Source: JAGHKQ01 sp041920565
GTDB lineage: Bacteria; Bacillota; Bacilli; Bacillales; Bacillaceae_G
Direction: 5' to 3'
Assembly (NCBI GenBank): GCA_041920565.1
Contig: JBHGXS010000104.1
Span: 1 to 59,302, forward strand
Length of the DNA stretch: 59,302 nucleotides
Part shown: piece after piece, positions 34,356 to 42,457 of the stretch
Layout of the letters: each line of letters starts with the position of its first letter
Position numbering within the stretch: the first letter of the stretch is position 1
Notes under the pieces: generated by a model
The model's input: only the letters and a program-made list of their open reading frames with translations
Databases searched by the model: none
What the model was told of the DNA's origin: nothing
Program-made: the position numbers and the translations under genes

Positions 34356-36476
34356 TTACTGTTGCGGCTGTTCCGGCGCCGTTGCATTGGAATCAGCATT
34401 TACTTCTGTTTTCATCAACTCAAAATAAGCATCTAAAACTCGTCTTCCAATTTTTTTGTTTACCGGATTTTTATCATCTCGCAACCATGGAACCACTACA
34501 GAAAATGCCACTTGCGGATTATCGTAAGGAGCATATCCTATCAAAGTAAGATTATATACGGCAGGAGGAGTTCCATTTGGACCGCTTTTTCTCTTTACTT
34601 TGTCCGGTCCATCGTAAAACGTCTGTGCTGTTCCCGTTTTACCTGCAGGTAAATATGGGGCAGTACCAAAGTAAGGATTTGCGGTTCCTCCTCGTTCTTG
34701 CATAACCTGACGGAAGCCTTCTTGGACCCTTGCAATATATTCATCTTTCATATCTATTCTATTTAATACAACCGGCTCAGCCGATTCAATTACTTTCCCC
34801 ATTTCTTCCGGCTTCGTAGTCGGTTCTCGCACCTCTTTTACTATTTGCGGCTTAATGCGATATCCGCCGTTCGCAATGACGGAAGCATATTGAACCAATT
34901 GTAAAGGCGTGTACGTATCATACTGGCCGATAGCCAAGTCAAGCAAGAAACCCGGCTTGTCACTTGGCCCTTTGTATCCGGCAAATTCGTTTGGCAAATC
35001 GATTCCCGTAGGCACTCCCAGCCCGAATTGGCTGTAATAGTAGCGCATTGTATTGAATGCTTCCGGCTTCACAGGCAACGTCCCATTTGGTTTATATGTT
35101 ACGCCCGCTAAATTCATGGCAGTTTTAAACATATAAACGTTTGACGACATACGCAAAGCATCTAAATCATTGATCGCACCCATCGTTTTATAAGATGCTT
35201 TTACAGGTGTTCCTTTAATTTTGATAGGCTCATCCACTAACACTGTTCCCGGCTGAATCGCTCCTGTTTGGAATCCTGTGAGCACAGTAGCACCCTTTAC
35301 CACAGACCCTGCAGGGTACGAGCTTGTAAAGGTTCCAAGAGCATAGTCATTTATTTTTAATTTTCCTTGTTTGTCTGTCACTAGTTGCTTTCCTGCCATG
35401 GAGAGAATTTCTCCATTTTTCGGGTTCATCAATACAACAAATGCACGGTCTAATAAATCGGCACCCGCGGTTCCCTTTGCTGCCAGCAACTCTTCTTCAA
35501 TAATTTGCTCTACCTTTTTCTGCAGCTCCATATCAATAGTGAGAACTAAATCGTTTCCCCGCTGCCCTTTGGATAAATATTTTGTTTCTAAAATATTTCC
35601 GTCTTTATCCGTAACATTCTTTACTTTAGCTTTCGTTCCATGAAGAACATCTTCATACTTTTGCTCTATATAACTCTTTCCGACACGGTCGTTCCGATTA
35701 TAGTCTCGCACTAAATAATAATCCAAACGTTCCCTCGGCAATCCTTCATCAGAACTTGTAATGTTTCCTAATATGGTACGGAACATATCCCCGTATACGT
35801 ATTTCCGTTTCCAGTCTGTTGTAGTGTCCACACCTGGAAGCTTGTCTAAATTTTCACTAATAATAGCATATTCTTTAGGTTCTACACCTTGATTTTTGAC
35901 AATTTGCGGAGTCATAGCATATCCGCTGTCCATTTGTCTTTTAATCGCTAACACCTTTAAATCTTCCGGAGTGAGCTCATTTAATTCTTTTTCTGTAATT
36001 CGTTCGAGTTGCAGCTTATAGATATCCTTATCCGTTAGCTTTTTCGCCTTAAATAGCTCTTCTTCTTTTTTTGTAATTTTCTTTTGTGCTCTTTCCGAAT
36101 TTAACGTAATCCAAAAATCTTTTTTGTCACGCTCAGTAATTTTGTCAGTTGGCATGTCGATTAATTTCGAAAGCTCCTTGGCAATTTTCAACCGCTGCTC
36201 TTCTTTCGAGTTTTTAAACCTTGTATATGTAATGGTCCGTAGAGGTTCATTATCTACTACAAGTCTGTTATAACGATCATAAATTTTCCCCCGGGGCACA
36301 GGAGTGCTGACTGTCAAGTTTTCCGTTCTTTCCACTTCTTTTGTATAATCTTCACCATATACAATTTGAACAACCCCTAGTCGGAGTATTAATGTTGAGA
36401 ACATGATAAACACAGCAAAAAACAGCATATTTAACCGAAACGGTACATGATTTTTTTTCTTCTTTTTCTTTTTCAT
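34356..36476 (-). CDS. pbpA: Class B penicillin-binding protein 2A (transpeptidase)
   Basis: This is an elongation-type peptidoglycan transpeptidase. A lysine-rich N-terminus (seven consecutive Lys) precedes one transmembrane helix (about 14-40). The dimerisation domain starts at PRGKIYDR (61-68). The transpeptidase domain has Ser391-x-x-Lys394 (SVVK), Ser444-x-Asn446 (SSN) and Lys613-Thr-Gly (KTG). The start is set at the ATG at 36476 after GAGGGGG. The protein is 706 residues. B. subtilis PbpA (YqgF) supports rod shape and spore outgrowth; the same position beside yqgE and pst supports the assignment. The tail is acidic and Gln/Pro-rich. Confidence 0.93.
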   Translation of the reverse strand: MKKKKKKKNHVPFRLNMLFFAVFIMFSTLILRLGVVQIVYGEDYTKEVERTENLTVSTPVPRGKIYDRYNRLVVDNEPLRTITYTRFKNSKEEQRLKIAKELSKLIDMPTDKITERDKKDFWITLNSERAQKKITKKEEELFKAKKLTDKDIYKLQLERITEKELNELTPEDLKVLAIKRQMDSGYAMTPQIVKNQGVEPKEYAIISENLDKLPGVDTTTDWKRKYVYGDMFRTILGNITSSDEGLPRERLDYYLVRDYNRNDRVGKSYIEQKYEDVLHGTKAKVKNVTDKDGNILETKYLSKGQRGNDLVLTIDMELQKKVEQIIEEELLAAKGTAGADLLDRAFVVLMNPKNGEILSMAGKQLVTDKQGKLKINDYALGTFTSSYPAGSVVKGATVLTGFQTGAIQPGTVLVDEPIKIKGTPVKASYKTMGAINDLDALRMSSNVYMFKTAMNLAGVTYKPNGTLPVKPEAFNTMRYYYSQFGLGVPTGIDLPNEFAGYKGPSDKPGFLLDLAIGQYDTYTPLQLVQYASVIANGGYRIKPQIVKEVREPTTKPEEMGKVIESAEPVVLNRIDMKDEYIARVQEGFRQVMQERGGTANPYFGTAPYLPAGKTGTAQTFYDGPDKVKRKSGPNGTPPAVYNLTLIGYAPYDNPQVAFSVVVPWLRDDKNPVNKKIGRRVLDAYFELMKTEVNADSNATAPEQPQQ

Positions 36477-36490
36477 AGTTACCCCCTCTG

Positions 36491-36542
36491 CAACAATGCT
36501 TAAGCATGTTGAAAGGGACACCTTATGAAGGTGTCCTTTTTA
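36491..36542. repeat. Palindrome and hairpin in the pbpA leader
   Basis: A perfect 12-bp palindrome ATGCTTAAGCAT (36496-36507), flanked by CAAC and GTTG, sits just before the pbpA ribosome binding site. Next to it, GGACACCTT and AAGGTGTCC (36516-36536) form a 9-bp hairpin with TTTTTATTCTTTT on the plus side. The second could end antisense transcription or, read on the minus strand, act as a weak yqgE terminator. The first is a candidate operator. Confidence 0.5.
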
Positions 36543-36585
36543 TTCTTTTAACAGAGTTTCATTTTAACATAAAACGAAAAAGAAG

Positions 36586-37863
36586 TTAACCTTCGCCTTC
36601 TGTAAGCTCATGTCTTGTTTGCGAAACCTCCAAACCTGACGGCTCTTCTTTTTGAGCATTATATCTGACGTTCCGTACAACAAAATAAATAAGCGAATGT
36701 CCCATTCCTAGGATCCCCAATAAAATCGGCAGACTGTTTTGAGGCTTAAAAAATCTGACCGCAAACAAGAAAGAAAGTATGGAAATAATTCTGCCGAGAT
36801 TTAAGTACAGCTCTCTGACGACAATATACTCTACCCGTAATTCTCTCGCTCTTGTTGCTTTTCCAATCACGTCATATGTCATGGATATGTACGGAACGAG
36901 TAAAATCGGATAAGCTATGGAAATACCAACAGCATATAAGATTAGCTTTTTATATGTAACATCAAAAATAACAAGATAAACAACTGCGTACAAAAGAAGT
37001 CCACCAATGAGAATCGCTTTTTTCCGGTATTCATCTTTAATAAGCCGGGTTGCTAAATAATAGCATATAAACGACACACCAGAGCTTACCAAACCAAATT
37101 TTCCAATTGCAAATTCACTTCCTGTAGTGATGTAAACATAAACAGAAATAACGAATACAAACGTTCCTTCACGCAATCCTTGAAAAAAGTGGGCAAGTGT
37201 AATTTTCCACCAATTTTTGTTGCGTTTTCGTTCTCTCAGAGCCTCTTTTAATTCATACTTCCCATCGCATTCCCGTCTTGATAGAAAAAAACTCAAAATA
37301 ACAGCGATAGTAAATAAGGTTAAGGAAAGAAAAAAAATAAATGTATAGCCGTTCCATTTCTTCATGTGAGAGATAATGTAGCCTGAAAAAATAGGACCTA
37401 TCATTCCTGCAAAAGACGTCAAAAGTCCTAAAAATCCGTTAAAAAAGTCTCTCGTTTCCGGTTCTGTAATTTCAAACGTTAACAAATTAAATGCCAGCCA
37501 ATAAAATCCATAACCGACCCCAAGCATGCTGCCAATTATCAAAATATACTTTGACGCATTCACCCCTGCAAGCAAAACAGTAATAAAAAATATGGCCAAG
37601 GTACTTACCCCGAAACGCAAAACCACAATTCTGTCTATTTTTTTTGCCAGCTTCCCTGCAAAGGCAAACGTAATCGGCTGAAGAACAGCAATAGACAAAT
37701 TGTAAAGACCGATATTAAAGAAGTTTTTTGTTTGCTTCCATAAATAAATGTTTACAAATGTATTCGATAATGATATCGCTAAGGTGTAAAGTCCCCCGAT
37801 TGTTAAAAGCAGCAGCATTTCCTTGTTTACTTCTACATCACCAATTAAACGCTTCATTTTCAT
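36586..37863 (-). CDS. yqgE: MFS transporter (YqgE-like)
   Basis: This 425-residue membrane protein has about 12 hydrophobic helices and the MFS loop GKLAKKIDRIVVLRFG between helices 2 and 3. A central basic stretch (REALRERKRNKNWWK) separates two six-helix halves. It matches B. subtilis YqgE by position next to pbpA. The substrate is unknown. The cytoplasmic tail is acidic. Confidence 0.82.
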   Translation of the reverse strand: MKMKRLIGDVEVNKEMLLLLTIGGLYTLAISLSNTFVNIYLWKQTKNFFNIGLYNLSIAVLQPITFAFAGKLAKKIDRIVVLRFGVSTLAIFFITVLLAGVNASKYILIIGSMLGVGYGFYWLAFNLLTFEITEPETRDFFNGFLGLLTSFAGMIGPIFSGYIISHMKKWNGYTFIFFLSLTLFTIAVILSFFLSRRECDGKYELKEALRERKRNKNWWKITLAHFFQGLREGTFVFVISVYVYITTGSEFAIGKFGLVSSGVSFICYYLATRLIKDEYRKKAILIGGLLLYAVVYLVIFDVTYKKLILYAVGISIAYPILLVPYISMTYDVIGKATRARELRVEYIVVRELYLNLGRIISILSFLFAVRFFKPQNSLPILLGILGMGHSLIYFVVRNVRYNAQKEEPSGLEVSQTRHELTEGEG

Positions 37864-37939
37864 AATAAAAAACTCTCCTTTACTTCACGCTTTAGTTTTC
37901 CAATCCTTGGCGTGATTATGTAAAGAAAAGTTTTATCCA

Positions 37940-37972
37940 TAGAAAAAGACCGAGAGAAACATCTCGGTCTTC
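37940..37972 (-). terminator. Terminator of sodA
   Basis: AAGACCGAGA and TCTCGGTCTT form a 10-bp stem with a 6-nt loop; TTTTTCT follows on the minus strand. Confidence 0.85.
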
Positions 37973-37988
37973 ACATACACAAATTACA

Positions 37989-38600
37989 TTACTTTGCTTC
38001 TTGGTAGCGCTTTTCAACTGCGTTCCAGTCTACAACGTTCCAAAATGCAGCGATGTAATCAGGACGACGGTTTTGGTAATGCAAGTAGTAAGCATGCTCC
38101 CAAACGTCTAAACCTAGGATAGGAGTTTTTCCTTCCATTAATGGAGAGTCCTGGTTTGGAGTGCTTGTTACTTCTAATTCACCGTTGTTTACAACAAGCC
38201 AAGCCCAGCCGGAACCAAAACGAGTTGTAGCTGCTTTTGTAAATTCTTCTTTAAATTTATCATAGCCGCCGAATTTTGCGTCGATTGCTTTAGCAAGCTC
38301 GCCAACAGGCTCACCGCCGCCATTTGGAGAAAGAATTGTCCAGAACAAGCTGTGGTTAGCATGTCCGCCGCCATTATTGCGCACTGCAGTACGGATTGCT
38401 TCAGGAACTTCGTTTAAGTCAGAAATTAAAGCTTCCACGCTTTTCTCCGCTAGTTCCGGATAGCTCTCAAGAGCTGCGTTTAGATTTGTAACATAAGTGT
38501 TATGATGCTTAGTGTGATGAATGTTCATCGTTTCTTTATCAAAGTGTGGTTCTAATGCATCATAAGCATAAGGTAATTGAGGTAATTCGTATTTTGCCAT
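37989..38600 (-). CDS. sodA: Manganese superoxide dismutase
   Basis: This enzyme dismutates superoxide in the cytoplasm. The metal ligands are visible: His28 (NIHHTKHH), His in GGGHANHSLFW, and Asp and His in LDVWEHAYYLHYQ. The pattern around GGGHANH and DVWEHAY is that of the Mn form. It is 203 residues, as expected. The gene is monocistronic with GGGAGG before the start and a terminator after it. The 248-bp spacer up to the tRNA cluster holds its promoter and the tRNA terminator. Confidence 0.96.
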   Translation of the reverse strand: MAKYELPQLPYAYDALEPHFDKETMNIHHTKHHNTYVTNLNAALESYPELAEKSVEALISDLNEVPEAIRTAVRNNGGGHANHSLFWTILSPNGGGEPVGELAKAIDAKFGGYDKFKEEFTKAATTRFGSGWAWLVVNNGELEVTSTPNQDSPLMEGKTPILGLDVWEHAYYLHYQNRRPDYIAAFWNVVDWNAVEKRYQEAK

Positions 38601-38802
38601 TGAAAATTCCTCCCTGAATATGTATTTACAAGCTTACAGCTTGCGTAGGCTGTACAGATTTATTTTACTATATTTTCTGAATAATGAAAAATAAATCTGC
38701 TTGTCCATCAAGTTTTAACATTTATAAAGTATCAAATTTCATTTTCCATTTCAAATAATCTGCCCCAAAAATATAAGATTAAGCAAAAATAAAGGACAGT
38801 GC

Positions 38803-38836
38803 AAAAAAGCCTCCTTACTAAGGAAGCCTTTTATAC
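38803..38836 (-). terminator. Terminator of the tRNA cluster
   Basis: On the minus strand AAAAGGCTTCCTT and AAGGAGGCTTTT pair with one bulge and a wobble pair, followed by TTTTTTGC. It lies 13 bases after the last tRNA. Confidence 0.7.
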
Positions 38837-38848
38837 TATGTATTATAG

Positions 38849-38941
38849 TGGCGGAGGAAGAGGGATTCGAACCCCCGCGGGCTGTTACACCCCTGTCGGT
38901 TTTCAAGACCGATCCCTTCAGCCGGACTTGGGTATTCCTCC
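38849..38941 (-). tRNA. tRNA-Ser (UGA)
   Basis: The acceptor stem is GGAGGAA/TTCCTCC, with a long variable arm typical of serine tRNAs, anticodon TGA in GGTCTTGAAAACC, and TTCGAATC in the T loop. The discriminator is G, and CCA is encoded. Confidence 0.95.
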
Positions 38942-38945
38942 GTAA

Positions 38946-39019
38946 TGGACCCTGTAGGACTCGAACCTACGACCGGACGGTTATGAGCCGTCTGCTCTAA
39001 CCAGCTGAGCTAAGGGTCC
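38946..39019 (-). tRNA. tRNA with CAT anticodon, probably tRNA-Ile2 (lysidine type)
   Basis: The acceptor stem is GGACCCT/AGGGTCC with discriminator A; the anticodon loop GCTCATAAC carries CAT. The body resembles the Bacillus isoleucine tRNA whose C34 is changed to lysidine by TilS. An elongator tRNA-Met of different sequence is adjacent, which supports this reading. CCA is not encoded. Confidence 0.88.
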
Positions 39020-39026
39020 TTATGTA

Positions 39027-39100
39027 TAGCGGCGGAGGGGATCGAACCCCCGACCTCACGGGTATGAACCGTACGCTCTAGCCAGCTGAGCTACACCGCC
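39027..39100 (-). tRNA. tRNA-Met (CAT), elongator
   Basis: The 5' GGCGGTG pairs with CGCCGCT (including G1-U72), the anticodon loop is GTTCATACC, the T arm is GGGGGTTCGATCCCCTC and the discriminator is A. The body matches the Bacillus elongator methionine tRNA. CCA is not encoded. Confidence 0.9.
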
Positions 39101-39101
39101 A

Positions 39102-39176
39102 TGGCTCCACAGGTAGGACTCGAACCTACGACCAATCGGTTAACAGCCGATTGCTCTACCACTGAGCTACTGTGGA
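39102..39176 (-). tRNA. tRNA-Asn (GTT)
   Basis: The acceptor stem TCCACAG pairs with CTGTGGA, the anticodon loop is GCTGTTAAC, the discriminator is G and CCA is encoded. It is the first tRNA of the transcript and ends 1 base before tRNA-Met. Confidence 0.95.
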
Positions 39177-39331
39177 ATGATTTAAAGCTAATGTCCAAAT
39201 GATCTTCAGACTAAATCTGATCGTCCTCATCTCAAAAAGCTTACGCAAGGAGCAACTCGCAAGTACAACTAGCAGCAAATTCGCTGAAGCAGCGCTCGTA
39301 GCTGCTGTTGAATATAGTGAAGACATTTATA

Positions 39332-39360
39332 AATTTATCATATGCCCATAAGGGTGTCAA
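39332..39360 (-). promoter_or_regulatory. Promoter of the tRNA cluster
   Basis: On the minus strand a perfect TTGACA (-35) and TAAATT (-10) are separated by 17 bases. The first tRNA begins about 150 bases later. The leader between them has several GCAGC/GCTGC inverted repeats. Confidence 0.7.
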
Positions 39361-39408
39361 TCGCTTTTTCACGATGTTTTATATAGTAAAAGAATAGCGT
39401 TGCTTTTT

Positions 39409-39540
39409 TTACTTCCTTTTTCCAAATACAGCTTCTGCAATATTTACTGCATGATTCCCCAGCCGCTCCAAATTGCCCAGAATATCCATTTTTTTTGCTG
39501 TATTTGCGTCACAAATTACTGTTCTTTCCTTGTTAGACCT
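39409..39540 (-). pseudogene. Remnant of a PhoU-domain protein (C-terminus only)
   Basis: A minus-strand frame ending in TAA at 39409-39411 encodes DILGNLERLGNHAVNIAEAVFGKRK. This is a clear copy of the PhoU motif (L-E-R-x-G-x-H-x-x-N-I-A-E). Upstream, the frame continues but loses similarity, and no start or binding site is seen before it meets the yqgB promoter region. It looks like the 3' end of a decayed second PhoU or of the PhoU-like tail of a Na/phosphate cotransporter. Confidence 0.6.
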
Positions 39541-39591
39541 TATTCGGTAATGTACAATGAAATTGCTGATTATTAATAAGGATGTGAAAGC

Positions 39592-40377
39592 ATGTCATTT
39601 TTGAAACAACTGTATAAAAGTTTGTACGCTCCAAGAGAGATTTCTCGGTATCGTTTTCAAAAAATTGGAAGAACCATTATTTACATATTTTTGTTATCTT
39701 TTCTTTCTGTTATTCCGACAAGCATTCACCTCCATAACATTATCACGACAGAGTTCGGCTTTATTAAAGAAGTCGTAGAAGCGGAAGTGCCTGATTTTAC
39801 GATTGAAAATGGACAATTACAAACGAGCGGTAATGAACCGCTTATTAAAGAAGGAGATAATGTTACTTTTGTATTTGATCCAAATGAAACAACAATCGAA
39901 AATTCTTCTTTGCAGCATGATGATGGTATATTTTTCCTAAAAGATAAAGTGATTTCTAACATCCAAGGTCAGAAAGAAACATTTTCCTATTCTTCTTTAG
40001 ATGGCATTGTGATTACAAAACAAGATATAGTGGACTTTATTCAAACGGCAGAAAACATTTATCCCATTGTTTTAGCTGTGTTAGTTCTTATTTTGTTTTT
40101 GTCGGGAAGCTTTACAACGTTTATTGGCGTTACACTTTTAGGGCTGGCGGGCATGTTTCTTGCCCGTGAAATGAATCGAAAGTTAAATTACAAACAAATA
40201 TGGACATTGTCTGCTTACAGCGTTACAATCCCGACGATATTTTTTATGATTATGGATTTTTTAAATACTGCAGTCCCTCAATCCTTTATCATTTTCACTG
40301 CGGTTTCTATACTCGTTTTATATTTAACAATGAAAGAGGTTCCTGCTTCTAAAAAAACCGGAAAACAGACACAATAA
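39592..40377 (+). CDS. yqgB: DUF1189 membrane protein (YqgB-like)
   Basis: A membrane protein of 261 residues. One helix near the N-terminus (about 28-45) is followed by an extracytoplasmic domain of about 110 residues, then three or four helices (from about 156) to the end. This is the DUF1189 layout, and the order yqgB-yqfZ-ispG matches Bacillus. The start follows AAGGATGTG. Its function is unknown; DUF1189 proteins may be linked to the maltodextrin regulator family, but nothing here supports that. Confidence 0.8.
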   Translation: MSFLKQLYKSLYAPREISRYRFQKIGRTIIYIFLLSFLSVIPTSIHLHNIITTEFGFIKEVVEAEVPDFTIENGQLQTSGNEPLIKEGDNVTFVFDPNETTIENSSLQHDDGIFFLKDKVISNIQGQKETFSYSSLDGIVITKQDIVDFIQTAENIYPIVLAVLVLILFLSGSFTTFIGVTLLGLAGMFLAREMNRKLNYKQIWTLSAYSVTIPTIFFMIMDFLNTAVPQSFIIFTAVSILVLYLTMKEVPASKKTGKQTQ

Positions 40378-40462
40378 ACCGTGTACAAATCGTATGCGGT
40401 TTTTTTCTTTTGGTCTAAAACGAATGGACAAGCATATATTTCTCTATAAAGGAGGGAGAAAT

Positions 40463-40792
40463 ATGAAAAGGCTTGTTATTACCATTTTGGTTTTATTAAT
40501 AGGATACGCATTATTTTATGATGTAACTGTCGGGACTCTCCCTTTGCTCCATACGTATTCTAAACAAAAACAAGCTGCCTCTGTAGCTGTCTCAAAAGAC
40601 CAAAACTCAAAAACCTTTAAAAGTATTGAAATTAAAAGCGGAGATACAGTGTTATCTGTAGTAGAGCAAATTAATAAAAAAGAGCCTCCTTCAGTGGAAA
40701 AAGTAGCAGCTGATTTTCGTAAATTAAATCCCGGTGCTTCTCCAAACAAGCTGCGAATAGGACGATCATATAAATTCCCATTATATAAATGA
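40463..40792 (+). CDS. yqfZ: LysM-like exported protein (YqfZ-like)
   Basis: An N-terminal hydrophobic anchor (residues about 3-20) is followed by a linker and a C-terminal LysM-like domain: IEIKSGDTVLSVVEQIN, then LNPGASPNKLRIGRSYKFPLY. The LysM fold binds peptidoglycan. The start is set at the ATG at 40463, 5 bases after GGAGGGAG; an upstream extension in the same frame has no binding site. At 109 residues and next to ispG it matches Bacillus YqfZ. Confidence 0.78.
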   Translation: MKRLVITILVLLIGYALFYDVTVGTLPLLHTYSKQKQAASVAVSKDQNSKTFKSIEIKSGDTVLSVVEQINKKEPPSVEKVAADFRKLNPGASPNKLRIGRSYKFPLYK

Positions 40793-40807
40793 AAGACATC
40801 ATAATTC

Positions 40808-40837
40808 TTGTCAATATCACGCCTCCGTTGTTACAAT
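40808..40837 (+). promoter_or_regulatory. Promoter of ispG
   Basis: TTGTCA (40808-40813) and TACAAT (40832-40837) are separated by 18 bases, about 78 bases before the GTG start. Confidence 0.5.
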
Positions 40838-40914
40838 AATTGAGAAACGAGCCTTAGTCTTTAAAAATGGGTATAGATCTTTTCAAATATAGATTTAAGG
40901 AGAGCGATTTATTC

Positions 40915-42006
40915 GTGAATGAAATTACTCATCGTACACAAACCCGTCCTGTTAAGGTTGGAAATTTAACGATTGGCGGAAATAATGAACTGATTATACA
41001 GAGTATGACAACAACAAAAACGCATGATGTGGAAGCCACTGTTGCAGAAATTAAACGTCTGGAGGAAGCAGGCTGTCAAATTGTACGTGTAGCAGTACCT
41101 GATGAACGCGCTGCTAATGCCATCCCCGACATAAAAAAACGAATTAATATTCCTCTTGTAGCAGATATTCACTTTGATTATCGTCTTGCATTAAAGGCTA
41201 TTGAGGGCGGTATTGATAAAATTCGTATTAACCCGGGGAACATCGGCCGCCGCGAAAAAGTAGAAGCTGTCGTGAATGCAGCGAAAGCAAAGGGCATTCC
41301 TATTCGCATTGGGGTAAATGCTGGTTCCTTGGAACGCAAAATCCTTGAAAAATATGGGTATCCAACTGCTGATGGCATGGTTGAAAGCGCCTTGCATCAT
41401 ATTAAAATTTTAGAGGATTTAAACTTCCACGATATTATCGTATCCATGAAAGCCTCAGATGTAAATTTAGCTATTGAAGCATATGAAAAAGCTGCACGCG
41501 CCTTTAAATATCCGCTTCATCTTGGCATTACAGAGTCCGGAACTCTATTTGCCGGAACAGTAAAAAGCGCTGCCGGATTAGGAGCGATTTTAAGCAAAGG
41601 CATCGGAAATACATTGCGTATTTCATTAAGTGCCGATCCTGTAGAAGAAGTGAAAGTAGCAAGAGAATTATTAAAAGCATTTGGTCTTGCTTCCAATGCG
41701 GCTACATTAATTTCCTGTCCGACATGCGGCCGTATTGAAATTGACCTAATCAGCATCGCAAATGAAGTCGAAGAATATATTCAAAAAATTAAAGCTCCTA
41801 TCAAAGTTGCAGTATTAGGCTGCGCCGTAAACGGACCTGGTGAAGCACGCGAAGCAGACATCGGGATTGCGGGAGCACGCGGAGAAGGATTGTTATTCCG
41901 TAAAGGTGAAATCGTTCGTAAAGTGCCGGAAGAAACAATGGTAGAAGAATTGAAAAAAGAAATAGATAAAATTGCAGAAGAATACTTTGCAAAGCAAGAA
42001 AAATAA
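40915..42006 (+). CDS. ispG: 4-hydroxy-3-methylbut-2-en-1-yl diphosphate synthase (IspG)
   Basis: This is the penultimate enzyme of the MEP isoprenoid pathway and carries a [4Fe-4S] cluster. The cluster cysteines are visible in ISCPTCGR and GCAVNGPGEA. The N-terminal TIM-barrel signature IQSMTTTKTHDV follows KVGNLTIGG. I set the start at the GTG at 40915 because the protein then begins VNEITHRTQTRP like known Bacillus IspG, with AAGGAGAG upstream; the ATG at 40867 has no binding site. The protein is 363 residues. Confidence 0.94.
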   Translation: MNEITHRTQTRPVKVGNLTIGGNNELIIQSMTTTKTHDVEATVAEIKRLEEAGCQIVRVAVPDERAANAIPDIKKRINIPLVADIHFDYRLALKAIEGGIDKIRINPGNIGRREKVEAVVNAAKAKGIPIRIGVNAGSLERKILEKYGYPTADGMVESALHHIKILEDLNFHDIIVSMKASDVNLAIEAYEKAARAFKYPLHLGITESGTLFAGTVKSAAGLGAILSKGIGNTLRISLSADPVEEVKVARELLKAFGLASNAATLISCPTCGRIEIDLISIANEVEEYIQKIKAPIKVAVLGCAVNGPGEAREADIGIAGARGEGLLFRKGEIVRKVPEETMVEELKKEIDKIAEEYFAKQEK

Positions 42007-42036
42007 AAACGTGTCAGCTTGACTGACACGTTTTTA
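42004..42036. terminator. Bidirectional terminator between ispG and zur
   Basis: AAAAACGTGTCAG and CTGACACGTTTTT form a 13-bp stem with a 5-nt loop, with T runs on both strands. Confidence 0.9.
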
Positions 42037-42444
42037 TTTACAATCAGGACATTTTCCGTATATCTCAAACTTATGTCCCGTTATTTCAAAGCCTTTCATA
42101 CTATCCTGTACTTCTTTCATTGGACAAATGACAATTTCTTTTGTTTTGCCGCAATCGAGGCATATAAAGTGATGATGGTGATGCAAAGCAGAACATGTGA
42201 AGCGAAAATGCTTTTCTCCTCCTAATTCTGTTTGCTCAAAAATGCCGAGATCCACAAATAAAGATAAATTGCGGTAAATGGTATCAAAACTTAACCCCGG
42301 ATAATCATCTTTCATATGCTCCAACACATCTTTTGCTGTTAAATACTTGTTGTTGGAAGCGAAAAAACGAAGCATTTCCTCTCGTTTCCCCGTGTGCTTA
42401 TATCCTTTTTCTTTCATAATCTGTAACGCTTGTTCAAGATTCAT
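42034..42444 (-). CDS. zur: Fur-family zinc uptake regulator (Zur)
   Basis: This 136-residue Fur-type repressor has an N-terminal winged helix (KHTGKREEMLRFFASN, then SFDTIYRNLSLFVDLG) and a C-terminal metal domain. The domain has HHHHHFICLDCGK and CPDC, giving the structural CxxC pairs and regulatory histidines. The operon with the zinc transporter genes identifies it as Zur and not Fur or PerR. The start is set at the ATG at 42444, after TAGGG; a longer frame overlaps znuB. It is the last gene of znuC-znuB-zur and probably regulates the Zur box upstream of znuC. Confidence 0.92.
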   Translation of the reverse strand: MNLEQALQIMKEKGYKHTGKREEMLRFFASNNKYLTAKDVLEHMKDDYPGLSFDTIYRNLSLFVDLGIFEQTELGGEKHFRFTCSALHHHHHFICLDCGKTKEIVICPMKEVQDSMKGFEITGHKFEIYGKCPDCK

Positions 42445-42457
42445 ACGCATCCCTACT

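Noticed and set aside
39181..39331. GCAGC/GCTGC inverted repeats in the tRNA leader as a T-box
   Set aside because: No T-box core (such as the TGGNACCGCG bulge) or AG bulge is present; it is more likely leader processing structure of the tRNA transcript.
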